Assembly: GCF_001270965.1 (NCBI RefSeq)
Contig: NZ_LGIA01000174.1
Location: 1-35,402 of the forward strand
Length of the DNA: 35,402 nucleotides
Direction: 5' to 3'
Source: Sunxiuqinia dokdonensis
GTDB taxonomy: Bacteria > Bacteroidota > Bacteroidia > Bacteroidales > Prolixibacteraceae
In this document: piece by piece, positions 17,910-25,036 of the stretch
Layout: each line of letters starts with the position of its first letter
Numbering within the stretch: the stretch's first letter is position 1
Notes under the pieces: generated by a model
Databases searched by the model: none
What the model saw: only the letters and a program-made list of their open reading frames with translations
What the model was told of the DNA's origin: nothing
Position numbers and translations under genes: made by a program

Positions 17910-19070
17910 TTAATCAACAAACTTCACCCATTTAACCGAGTCGTTGTAACCGGCCTCAACAACGGTATCAATAAACTGCATGCCGCGGATACCGTCTTCA
18001 ATGCCCGGAAAGTCGAGCATGGCTTCGGTGGGTTGTTCGCCGTTCATTTTGGCGCGAACCGTCAAAGAAAAGTTTCGGTAAATGTTGGCAAAAGCTTCAA
18101 GATATCCCTCGGGATGACCTCCCGGTGTGCGGGTGTTATGCTGAGCGATATCGCCCATTTGGCCGGTTCCAACGCGTACCATTTCCGTAGGACGGTCGTG
18201 CCATTTCAGCCAAAGGGTATTGGACTCCATCTGGCTCCATTCCAGGCCGCCTTTTTCGCCATACATGCGTATTTTAAGAGCATTCTCTTCGCCAGCTGCG
18301 ACCTGCGTGGCCACCAGCACCCCGCGTGCGCCGTTATCAAAGCGCAGAAAGGCTGCTCCGTCATCGTCCAGCAAGCGACCGGGAACAAAAACATTCAGCT
18401 CGGCACACAGTTCCGTCACTTTCAGTCCGGAGATATATTCGGCCAAATGATGCGCATGCGTTCCAATGTCGCCCATGCAACCTGCTTTTCCCGAACGTTT
18501 GGGATCGGTACGCCAACTGGCTTGCTGGTTGCCGGTGTCTTCCAATTTCGAGGCCAGCCAGCCCTGCGGATACTCCACATAAATGCGCCGGATTTTTCCC
18601 AGCTCACCACGGGCCACACGGGCTTTTGCATCCTTCACTGCCGGATAGCCGGAGTAAGTATGGGTTAATGCCAAAGTCAGCCCCGTTTCCTCCAGCTTCT
18701 TTTGAAGTTGCAAGGCCTCGTCGAGCGTAAAGGTGATGGGCTTGTCAATGACGACATGAAAGCCACTGTTTAATGCCATCATGGCCGGATCAAAGTGCAC
18801 AAAGTTGGGCGTAACGATGGTTACGAAGTCCATGCGTTCACCCTCCGGAAGCTGCGCTTCGCTTTCAAACATTTCCTGATAGGTATTGTAAATGCGATTC
18901 TCAGGTAAGAAATACGACTGCCCTGATGACAGGGAAACCTCCGGGTTAACACTGAAACAACCACAGACCAATTCGATCTGGTTATCCATCAAGGCGGCAA
19001 GGCGGTGAATGGCGCCGATGAAAGCATCTGATCCTCCACCAACCATTCCCATTCGAAGTTTACGATTCAT
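17910..19070 (-). CDS. Cytoplasmic Gfo/Idh/MocA-family oxidoreductase
   Basis: The protein has 386 residues from ATG at 19070, chosen because [19 protein letters not shown] places the NAD-binding glycine loop at the N-terminus as in relatives; a frame extension upstream adds 11 residues with no family match. Other features are [13 protein letters not shown], the catalytic-lysine motif [29 protein letters not shown] and the substrate-site [16 protein letters not shown]. There is no signal peptide, so it acts in the cytoplasm, in contrast to the Tat-exported paralogue two genes downstream. It is the first gene of the three-gene unit. A role in oxidising or reducing a keto-sugar or inositol-like compound is inferred; the exact substrate cannot be told. 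Confidence 0.87.
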   Translation of the reverse strand: MNRKLRMGMVGGGSDAFIGAIHRLAALMDNQIELVCGCFSVNPEVSLSSGQSYFLPENRIYNTYQEMFESEAQLPEGERMDFVTIVTPNFVHFDPAMMALNSGFHVVIDKPITFTLDEALQLQKKLEETGLTLALTHTYSGYPAVKDAKARVARGELGKIRRIYVEYPQGWLASKLEDTGNQQASWRTDPKRSGKAGCMGDIGTHAHHLAEYISGLKVTELCAELNVFVPGRLLDDDGAAFLRFDNGARGVLVATQVAAGEENALKIRMYGEKGGLEWSQMESNTLWLKWHDRPTEMVRVGTGQMGDIAQHNTRTPGGHPEGYLEAFANIYRNFSLTVRAKMNGEQPTEAMLDFPGIEDGIRGMQFIDTVVEAGYNDSVKWVKFVD

Positions 19071-19100
19071 AGTAATTGGGTTATGAGATTTAGTAATTCC

Positions 19101-19108
19101 CAAATGTA
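19101..19108 (-). promoter_or_regulatory. Putative -7 element (TACATTTG) for the Gfo/isomerase operon
   Basis: TACATTTG on the minus strand fits TAnnTTTG and lies 31 bp before the ATG at 19070. No TTG at -33 is obvious. The rest of the gap to riboflavin synthase (about 19109-19343) shows no gene or clear hairpin. Confidence 0.45.
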
Positions 19109-19343
19109 TAAAACTTCTGTTGAAGACGGAAAAAACAGACCAGAATAGTATCGGAATAACTACGGAGGAATTAAATGGACATCACCCCATACGAAGGTCG
19201 GGGCCCGCAGATAAGATAAAACGGCCGACTCCGAATTTCGTTGGAGGTGATGAATCATGAGCCCGGGTTTTGTGCACACTTGCCTTTTTCACATGCTTGA
19301 AACATGGAAAGATAACCGGTAATTTCTGAAAAGGATTTTTGTT

Positions 19344-19952
19344 TTATTTGAAAGTGGCCAGCTTGCTCAGGTATTTTCCAATAATGTCAAACTCAAGGTT
19401 AACCACAGTCCCCACTTCAAAGGTATGAAAGTTGGTTTCCTGGTAGGTAAACGGAATAATGGCCACCTGAAATGAGTTGTCTTTGGAATTGACCACCGTG
19501 AGGCTGACTCCGTTGACTGTGACCGACCCTTTTTCCACGGTCATGTAGCCCTGCTGCGCCTTCGCTTTGTCAAATTCGTATTCGAAGGTAAAGTACCAGC
19601 TTCCTTCGGCTTCTTCCACCTTGGTACACGTGGCGGTTTGATCTACGTGCCCCTGCACAATGTGACCGTCCAAACGGCCGTTCATCATCATGCTGCGCTC
19701 CAGGTTCACTTTCGATCCCACTTCCCAGTAGCCCAGGTTGGTTTTCGACAGGGTTTCCTTGATGGCCGTCACCGTGTAGGTTTTGGCCTGTTTATCAATT
19801 TTTACAACCGTCAGGCACACGCCGTTGTGCGACAGGCTTTGATCAATTTTCAACTCATCAACAAACGAACAGGTCAGGGTGAAATGATAATTTTCCTGAT
19901 CTTTCTCGATGGCTTTCACCACGCCGTATTCTTCAACAATTCCTGAAAACAT
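19344..19952 (-). CDS. ribE: Riboflavin synthase, alpha subunit
   Basis: The 202-residue protein shows the tandem lumazine-binding domains of riboflavin synthase. The first opens with MFSGIVEEYGVV and contains SHNGVCLTVVKID; the second runs from about 98 with GHIVQGHVDQT and VEKGSVTVNGVSLTVV. The enzyme dismutates two 6,7-dimethyl-8-ribityllumazine molecules to riboflavin. Length is normal. No other riboflavin gene is adjacent, and the gene stands alone on the minus strand. The upstream flank holds a 21-bp tandem repeat. A TAACTTCG element at 19979-19986 is a near match to the -7 consensus and might be its promoter, giving a leader of about 20 bases. No FMN riboswitch is apparent in the short leader. 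Confidence 0.96.
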   Translation of the reverse strand: MFSGIVEEYGVVKAIEKDQENYHFTLTCSFVDELKIDQSLSHNGVCLTVVKIDKQAKTYTVTAIKETLSKTNLGYWEVGSKVNLERSMMMNGRLDGHIVQGHVDQTATCTKVEEAEGSWYFTFEYEFDKAKAQQGYMTVEKGSVTVNGVSLTVVNSKDNSFQVAIIPFTYQETNFHTFEVGTVVNLEFDIIGKYLSKLATFK

Positions 19953-20033
19953 AGTCTCTCGATTTTTTATGGGGCGAAGTTACCGAATTCGATGGAAATG
20001 GAGAAATGGGACATCCAAAAGCAAAAAAATCCA

Positions 20034-20393
20034 GTTGAAATACTCAGCCGGCAAGTTGAAACACTTAGCCGAGCTGTTGAAATGCTCGCCGGAGCTGTTG
20101 AAACACAATTCCGGGCAGTTGAAACACCCAGCGGAGCACTTGAAACGCTCAACCGACAAGTTAAAACACGCTCCCGGGCAGTTCAAACACCCGGCGGAGC
20201 CCTTAAAACACTTCATTTTTGTTCCGGAGAGGGTTTCAAGCACTTTTTTTGGTGTTCGGAGCGCTCTTTTGCCCATTTTAACTGCTTTTTCCGGTATCCG
20301 GGCAACTTGCTTGGGGGTTTCAAACACTTTTCTAACCATCCTGAAGGTTTCTTCCAGTGCTTTAAGTGCCCAAAAGACTATTTGAAGGACTAA
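20034..20393. repeat. 21-bp minisatellite in two halves of opposite orientation
   Basis: On the plus strand about nine units of 21 bp run from 20034 to about 20222 (for example GTTGAAACACTTAGCCGAGC plus one base). From about 20222 to 20393 the same unit family occurs on the minus strand (for example GTGCTTGAAACCCTCTCCGG plus one base), so the two halves face each other. Each unit is seven codons. The plus frame reads VETLSRA, VETPSGA, LETLNRQ; the right half on the minus strand reads VLETLSG, VFETPKQ, ALRTPKK. A plus frame 19992-20393 (133 codons, ATG) and a minus frame 19980-20339 (119 codons, ATG) are both open. I do not call either a gene because the 21-bp period keeps frames open on both strands and no promoter fits. 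The remaining bases to 20601 show nothing clear. Confidence 0.85.
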
Positions 20394-20601
20394 TTCCGGT
20401 CATCAAAAAAGTTTTCGGGGTGATCCAACCGCTCTTTTGTTACTTTTAGCCCCTGACAGTTGGTGCCAGGGAGGAACACCATCCGTTCAAAAATAATCAG
20501 CCTTCTAAGTTGATTTTACAAGATAAGCCGTAAGTTTATAGCCATGTTGTCCATTGAAATTTAAAAGTGGGACCAGTAGGAATGTTGAATGTACTTTTGA
20601 A

Positions 20602-20931
20602 ATGAAGGCATTTAGATTAATCTTAACCTTTTACAAATCATTTGCTCTGGCGAGCTATTTGATCACTTTTGCTTGTCTTTTTATCATGCACAGGTACGGA
20701 AGCAAAGGGATCTATATTATTCAAATCCTATTCTGGTTTAAAATCTTCACCCTCGCCATGTTGGTGTATTCTACCAATAGCTATAAGAAAAATGAATTTT
20801 ACTATTACAAAAATCTCGGCTTATCCAAGCTCAAACTTTGGCCTCCGATTTTAGTTTTCGATTTCCTTTTCTTTCTCATTGCATTAATAACCATAGCGTC
20901 GAATAATTATGAACCACTCCCTGGAAGTTGA
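20602..20931 (+). CDS. Small membrane protein with three predicted TM helices, partner of ABC ATPase
   Basis: The protein has 109 residues from ATG at 20602 (MKAFRLILTFYKSFALAS). Three hydrophobic stretches are visible: near the N-terminus (SYLITFACLFIMH), in the middle (IYIIQILFWFKIFTLAMLVY) and near the C-terminus (PPILVFDFLFFLIALITIAS). A basic, tyrosine-rich loop (SYKKNEFYYYKNLGLSKLKL) lies between the second and third. I do not recognise the family. Its last 23 bp overlap the start of the ABC ATPase gene, so the two are translationally coupled. It could be a minimal membrane component or an adaptor for that ATPase. The region is visibly more AT-rich than the genes around it, which suggests a different origin. 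Confidence 0.7.
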   Translation: MKAFRLILTFYKSFALASYLITFACLFIMHRYGSKGIYIIQILFWFKIFTLAMLVYSTNSYKKNEFYYYKNLGLSKLKLWPPILVFDFLFFLIALITIASNNYEPLPGS

Positions 20932-21568
20932 TAGCATTATTCTTGAGTTTGGCACAAAAAGAGTGCTCCAGGATATTTATCTGAAAAATGCCACCGGAGA
21001 AGTGACGGGTATTCTTGGCCGAAATGGATGTGGAAAAACATGCTTGATGAATATCATCTACGGAGAGCTGAAAATTATTGACAAATCAGTCCGAGTGGAT
21101 GGAAAGGCTATTTTTGACGGGTACCGAAATCCCGAAATTTTAAAGTATTTACCGCAAGTTCATTTTATCCCTAAAAGCCTAACACTCAAAAGAATTTTTA
21201 AAGATTTTAATTTAAGCTTTTCCCGGTTTATTGAGTACTTTCCTGAATTTGAAAAATACCACCATTCAAAGTTGAGAAAGCTCTCAAGTGGCGAAAAAAG
21301 GATTGTTGAAATTTATTCAATCGTTGCTTCAAAAACCCGGTTTTGCATGTTAGACGAGCCGTTTTCGCAAGTCATGCCGGTGCACGTTGAGTCAATAAAA
21401 AGCATTATTAACAAAGAGAAAGAAAATAAGGGGATAATTATTACCGACCATTTGTACGAACACATAATCGATGTTTGTGACCAGGTTTATGTGATCGTGA
21501 ACGGCAAAACATATTTAACCCAAGACAAAAGTGATTTGGTAAAACTTGGATATATCAGTAAAACTTAA
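20909..21568 (+). CDS. ABC transporter ATP-binding protein, no full permease nearby
   Basis: The 219-residue nucleotide-binding domain has all main motifs: Walker A GRNGCGKT at about 37-44, signature LSSGEKR at about 124-130, Walker B FCMLDEP at about 145-151, and the switch histidine in IITDHLYEH. The Walker B motif ends in the catalytic glutamate, so ATP hydrolysis is expected. The domain is short, without extra regulatory parts. The only membrane protein beside it is the 109-residue three-helix peptide overlapping its start; no ordinary permease is present. Roles in export of a small peptide or lipid, or a transport-independent function, are possible. Sequence is AT-rich like its partner. 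Family assignment is firm; the transported substrate is unknown. Confidence 0.9.
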   Translation: MNHSLEVDSIILEFGTKRVLQDIYLKNATGEVTGILGRNGCGKTCLMNIIYGELKIIDKSVRVDGKAIFDGYRNPEILKYLPQVHFIPKSLTLKRIFKDFNLSFSRFIEYFPEFEKYHHSKLRKLSSGEKRIVEIYSIVASKTRFCMLDEPFSQVMPVHVESIKSIINKEKENKGIIITDHLYEHIIDVCDQVYVIVNGKTYLTQDKSDLVKLGYISKT

Positions 21569-21611
21569 AAAACGCTTTGTGCATTGATCCAAAAATAATT
21601 CTGCAAACGAG

Positions 21612-21977
21612 ATGAACAAGCCAGATGATTATTATTTAAACCAAGAAGAACCGAACAGGAGTTGCCTGCTTGCCTTGCGAGGGATCATACTGAAACAGGA
21701 CAAGGAAATTATTGAAACTACCAAATGGGGAATGCCCTGCTTTTGTTTCAAAAACAAACCATTCTGTTATTTGTGGACCGACAAAAAGACAGATGAACCT
21801 TACATCCTGATGGTGGAAGGCAAACAGCTTGAACACCCCGAATTGGAAGCTGGTGAACGCTCAAAAATGAAGATTTTCAGAGTAAATCCAAACGTGGATT
21901 TGCCTTTAGCTATCATCCAGTCTATTTTAAACCAGGGCTTGGACCTGTATCGAAATGGGACAATAAAAACCAACTAA
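21612..21977 (+). CDS. DUF1801-family protein
   Basis: The 121-residue cytoplasmic protein has the DUF1801 pattern: an N-terminal helix pair (EPNRSCLLALRGIIL), then ETTKWGMPCFCFKNKPFCYLW in the core, and MVEGKQLEHPELEAGERSKM followed by FRVNPNVDLPLAIIQSIL at the C-terminus. These small alpha/beta proteins are common in Bacteroidota and have no established reaction. The gene lies 43 bp after the ABC ATPase gene and 91 bp before metG on the same strand. A promoter for metG lies just after its stop, so it probably belongs to the preceding AT-rich group. No secretion signal or membrane helix is seen. Confidence 0.85.
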   Translation: MNKPDDYYLNQEEPNRSCLLALRGIILKQDKEIIETTKWGMPCFCFKNKPFCYLWTDKKTDEPYILMVEGKQLEHPELEAGERSKMKIFRVNPNVDLPLAIIQSILNQGLDLYRNGTIKTN

Positions 21978-21989
21978 AATTCCCCCGCC

Positions 21990-22018
21990 TTGAAAGCATA
22001 AAAAAAGGCTTATCTTTG
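21990..22018 (+). promoter_or_regulatory. Promoter of metG
   Basis: TTG at 21990-21992 and TATCTTTG at 22011-22018 are separated by 18 bp, close to the -33/-7 arrangement of Bacteroidota housekeeping promoters (TTG, about 19 bp, TAnnTTTG). Transcription would begin near 22025, leaving a leader of about 45 bases before the ATG at 22069. Confidence 0.8.
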
Positions 22019-22068
22019 TAGCCCTTAATCGAAATCGAATTTCACAGACCATAAAAAATCACGGTTCT

Positions 22069-24102
22069 ATGTCACAATACAAACGTACCTTAATAACCTC
22101 TGCCCTGCCTTATGCCAACGGGCCGCTTCACATTGGCCACCTGGCTGGTGTGTATGTTCCGGCTGATATTTACGCCCGTTACCTTCGCCTGAAAAACGAA
22201 GATGTGCTGCTCATTGGCGGCTCCGACGAGCATGGCGTGCCCATCACCTTGAAAGCCAAAAACGAAGGCGTTACCCCGCAGGACATTGTGGACAAATACC
22301 ACGGCATGATCAAGGATTCGTTTGAGCGCTTCGGCATTTCGTTCGACGTGTATTCGCGTACCAGCTCACCCGTGCATCATGAAACAGCATCGGGATTTTT
22401 CAAAAAACTGTACGACGATGGCAAGTTTGTGGAACAAACCAGCGAGCAATATTACGACGAAGAAAACAAGCAATTCCTGGCCGACCGCTACATTGTGGGC
22501 ACCTGCCCGAAATGCAGTTTCGAAAAAGCCTACGGCGACCAGTGCGAAAGCTGTGGAACCTCGCTCAGCCCCACCGAACTGATCAACCCCAAATCGATGA
22601 TCAGCGGAAACACCCCGGTGCTGAAGGAAACCAAACACTGGTACCTGCCACTCGACCAATACGAGCCCTGGTTGAAAGAATGGATTTTGGAGGGCCACAA
22701 GGAGTGGAAACCCAACGTGTACGGACAATGCAAAAGCTGGATTGACAGCGGACTGAACGCCCGTGCCGTTACCCGCGACCTGAACTGGGGCGTGCCAGTT
22801 CCGGTTGAAGGAGCGGATGGCAAGGTGTTGTACGTTTGGTTCGACGCGCCCATCGGCTACATTTCGGCAACCAAGGAACTGACACCCGATTGGGAAAAAT
22901 ACTGGAAAGACCCGGAAAGCAAACTGGTGCACTTCATTGGCAAGGACAACATCGTGTTTCACTGCATTATTTTCCCCAGCATGTTGAAAGCCGAAGGCAG
23001 CTACGTATTGCCTGAAAATGTGCCGGCCAACGAATTCCTCAACCTCGAGGGCGATAAAATTTCCACCTCGCGCAACTGGGCGGTCTGGCTGCACGAATAC
23101 CTGGATGAATTTCCGGGCAAGGAAGATGTGCTGAAATATGCGCTAACCGCTAATGCTCCGGAAACGAAGGACAACGATTTTACCTGGAAAGATTTTCAGG
23201 CACGCAACAACAACGAACTGGTGGCTGTGCTCGGCAACTTTGTAAACCGCGCCTTGGTGCTCACCCAAAAATATTATGCCGGTGAAGTTCCCGCTTTGGG
23301 CGAACTCAATGAGGTCGATCAGGCCACGCTGGCCGAAATCGGCAACCTGAAAGCCCAGGTTGAAAAAAGCCTGGACACCTACCGTTTCCGCGAAGCGCTG
23401 AAACTGGCGATGGATTTGGCCCGGCTCGGCAACAAGTACCTGGCCGACGAAGAGCCCTGGAAAAAATTTAAAACAGATCCGGAGCGCGTGAAAACGGTGA
23501 TGAACATCTGCCTGCAAATTACCGCCAACCTGACCATTATGCTGGAGCCTTTCCTGCCTTTCAGCATGAACAAGCTGCGTGGCTTTATCAATTTTGAAAA
23601 ACTCGACTGGAGTGAGCTGGGACGCACCGATTTGCTGCCAGCCGGACACCAAACCAACCAGCCGGAGCTGTTGTTTGAAAAGATTGAAGACAGCGTGATT
23701 GAAGCACAGGTGCAAAAGTTGTTGGACACCAAAAAAGCCAATGACGCTGCCCAAGCAGTTGCAAAACCCGCCAGGGAAAACTGTACGTTCGACGATTTCA
23801 TGAAAATGGACATCCGCACCGGCACCATTCTGGAAGCTCAGCTTGTTCCGAAAACCAAAAAACTGTTGCAACTAAAAATTGATACCGGAATCGATAAACG
23901 CACCGTGGTTTCGGGCATTGCTGAATATTACAAACCAGAAGACATTATTGGCAAACAGGTTTCCATTTTGGTGAATCTGGAGCCCCGTAAAATTCGTGGT
24001 ATCGAATCGCAAGGTATGATCCTGATGGCTGAAGATGCCGACGGAACGCTAAAGTTTGTCTCGCCCGAAGGCCAGGTAAAAAACGGCTCAGAGGTACGAT
24101 AG
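22069..24102 (+). CDS. metG: Methionine--tRNA ligase
   Basis: The 677-residue protein is a complete class I methionyl-tRNA synthetase. The HIGH motif is at residues 21-24 ([12 protein letters not shown]), and a zinc-binding knuckle has Cys146, Cys149, Cys159 and Cys162 ([18 protein letters not shown]). The KMSKS loop is the variant KISTS at 330-334 ([13 protein letters not shown]), which is usual in this phylum. A helical anticodon-binding domain follows, then a C-terminal EMAP-II-like tRNA-binding domain from about 574 ([17 protein letters not shown]). It charges tRNA-Met for initiation and elongation in the cytoplasm. A good promoter lies upstream, and a run of hairpins ending in a terminator follows about 190 bp downstream. 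Length is the same as that of E. coli MetG. Confidence 0.98.
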   Translation: MSQYKRTLITSALPYANGPLHIGHLAGVYVPADIYARYLRLKNEDVLLIGGSDEHGVPITLKAKNEGVTPQDIVDKYHGMIKDSFERFGISFDVYSRTSSPVHHETASGFFKKLYDDGKFVEQTSEQYYDEENKQFLADRYIVGTCPKCSFEKAYGDQCESCGTSLSPTELINPKSMISGNTPVLKETKHWYLPLDQYEPWLKEWILEGHKEWKPNVYGQCKSWIDSGLNARAVTRDLNWGVPVPVEGADGKVLYVWFDAPIGYISATKELTPDWEKYWKDPESKLVHFIGKDNIVFHCIIFPSMLKAEGSYVLPENVPANEFLNLEGDKISTSRNWAVWLHEYLDEFPGKEDVLKYALTANAPETKDNDFTWKDFQARNNNELVAVLGNFVNRALVLTQKYYAGEVPALGELNEVDQATLAEIGNLKAQVEKSLDTYRFREALKLAMDLARLGNKYLADEEPWKKFKTDPERVKTVMNICLQITANLTIMLEPFLPFSMNKLRGFINFEKLDWSELGRTDLLPAGHQTNQPELLFEKIEDSVIEAQVQKLLDTKKANDAAQAVAKPARENCTFDDFMKMDIRTGTILEAQLVPKTKKLLQLKIDTGIDKRTVVSGIAEYYKPEDIIGKQVSILVNLEPRKIRGIESQGMILMAEDADGTLKFVSPEGQVKNGSEVR

Positions 24103-24121
24103 AACTCTTTTTCGACCGTTA

Positions 24122-24281
24122 TGCTGAACTTGTTTCAGCACCTCCGTCGGATAGCCAACAGTCCTTAATCCGGCCACTGCCGGACAGGGTGACTCTTGAC
24201 AAGCAAAAGACAGTCGTTGCCAACTCTTGTTGGTGGCGCTTCCGTAAGTTGCCGTACTGTCTTTACAGATCGGCAACTTAC
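24122..24281. repeat. Cluster of hairpins downstream of metG (REP-like)
   Basis: Four separate inverted repeats follow one another: TGCTGAA / TTCAGCA at 24122-24140, TCCGGC / GCCGGA at 24169-24184, CCAAC / GTTGG around 24220-24233, and GTAAGTTGCCG / CGGCAACTTAC at 24244-24281 with an inner CTGT / ACAG. The first is of a kind I recall as scattered in many copies in some Bacteroidota genomes. No gene is seen here. It could be a repeat island or a structured 3' untranslated region. Confidence 0.65.
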
Positions 24282-24290
24282 TCCATTATA

Positions 24291-24323
24291 TGAAACCGCT
24301 TTGGTACGCCAGGGCGGTTTTTT
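24291..24323 (+). terminator. Rho-independent terminator after metG, copy 1 of a repeated element
   Basis: AAACCGC pairs with GCGGTTT across a loop containing a TGG / CCA stem, followed by a six-T run. Its core CCGCTTTGGTACGCCAGGGC occurs again at 24939-24958. It lies about 190 bp after the metG stop and just before the antitoxin gene. Confidence 0.7.
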
Positions 24324-24373
24324 CGTTTCCTATTCATCCGATTAATTTCTAAATTTGTTGAAAATCGTTGGTT

Positions 24374-24619
24374 ATGAATACAATTGAGCTGAAAAATAAA
24401 ATCGTACAAAAAATAGATTCTTTAAATGACGAAGAATTTGAGAGGGTCTACCAGCAATTACAGGAAATTCTTCAGTCGGCTGCTCCATATCAATTATCAG
24501 AAGAAGAAAATGAAGCAATTGATTCAGCTTTGAAAGCAAGCGAGGACGGCGGAACGTATTCTCATGACGATATCCGCAGCGAAGCAAAGAAAAAATACCC
24601 AAACTTAAAGTTCAAATGA
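24374..24619 (+). CDS. Antitoxin-like protein of a RelE/ParE-type toxin-antitoxin pair
   Basis: The protein has 81 residues from ATG at 24374; an in-frame TTG two codons upstream is less likely. The sequence is helical and acidic (LKNKIVQKIDSLNDEEFERV, SEEENEAIDSALKASEDG), with a basic tail (RSEAKKKYPNLKFK). It resembles short Bacteroidota antitoxins that pair with RelE/ParE toxins, with the N-terminal part probably for dimerisation and the C-terminal part for toxin binding. Its stop overlaps the toxin start in an ATGA arrangement, which supports the pair. The antitoxin frame is intact although the toxin is interrupted. I cannot see a classic ribbon-helix-helix or HTH motif, so DNA binding is uncertain. 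Confidence 0.75.
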   Translation: MNTIELKNKIVQKIDSLNDEEFERVYQQLQEILQSAAPYQLSEEENEAIDSALKASEDGGTYSHDDIRSEAKKKYPNLKFK

Positions 24620-24909
24620 GAACCGTTCGCTGGAACAAACACGCAAGACTGGACTATTTCAAAAATATCGATTTTTTACTGCAGAACTGGTCTGAAAAAG
24701 AAGCTCAGAATTTCATTGATAAAGTTTTCTGAATCGAATTCATTTTGGCAAAAGGCCAGGTCGAATTTCAGAGTACCAATCGGCCGGACATCAGGAGGTG
24801 CGTGATCACCGAACAAATTACTTTGTTCTATCGGATCATTGACATGAATCACGTAGAGCTTCTCCGTTTTTGGAATAATTATCAGGATTTGCGAAATAGA
24901 AAGAAATAG
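24616..24909 (+). pseudogene. RelE/ParE-family toxin interrupted by in-frame TGA
   Basis: ATG at 24616 overlaps the antitoxin stop. The frame encodes 38 residues (MRTVRWNKHARLDYFKNIDF, then LLQNWSEKEAQNFIDKVF), meets TGA at 24730-24732, then continues in the same frame to TAG at 24907-24909 with IRRCVITEQITLFYRI and HVELLRFWNNYQDLR. Both parts together are a typical RelE/ParE toxin of about 97 residues: the first part has the helical hairpin with NWSEKEAQNFIDKV, the second the beta-sheet with the basic and aromatic residues of the family. A single substitution from CGA (Arg) to TGA would explain the break. Only a 38-residue fragment is predicted, so the toxin should be inactive unless the stop is read through or is a sequencing error. 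Confidence 0.85.
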
Positions 24910-24933
24910 GCATTACACCCAATATTTTGAAAT

Positions 24934-24967
24934 TGAATCCGCTTTGGTACGCCAGGGCCGTTTTTTT
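24934..24967 (+). repeat. Copy 2 of the terminator-like element, after the toxin remnant
   Basis: This stretch repeats the element at 24291-24323 almost exactly, sharing CCGCTTTGGTACGCCAGGGC and the T run, with changes at the stem (AATCCGC against GGCCGT) that weaken pairing. The two copies are direct repeats about 643 bp apart and enclose the antitoxin/toxin pair. Confidence 0.75.
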
Positions 24968-24975
24968 CATTAAAA

Positions 24976-25002
24976 AAAAGGGCCGCAACTGCGAGCCCTT
25001 TT
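24976..25002 (-). terminator. Terminator of the maltose operon
   Basis: AAAAGGGC / GCCCTTTT enclose a second stem CGC / GCG with an AACT loop. On the minus strand the hairpin is followed by a run of eight T. It lies 34 bp beyond the stop of the GH13 lipoprotein gene, the last gene of the leftward operon. Confidence 0.8.
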
Positions 25003-25036
25003 CAAACTAATAAACCAACTAAACCTAAACTAAAAC

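Noticed and set aside
19109-19343. Possible small gene or riboswitch between the dehydrogenase and riboflavin synthase genes
   Set aside because: Only a 13-codon frame was seen, and the gap lies at the 3' side of ribE, so an FMN riboswitch is not expected there.
19992-20393. 133-codon plus-strand frame across the first array as a real gene
   Set aside because: The 21-bp period keeps several frames open on both strands, the second half of the array reads better on the minus strand, and no promoter fits. Kept only as a note in the repeat entry.
23056-23070. KISTS instead of KMSKS in methionyl-tRNA synthetase as an anomaly
   Set aside because: As I recall this variant is usual in Bacteroidota MetG proteins, and all other parts are normal.
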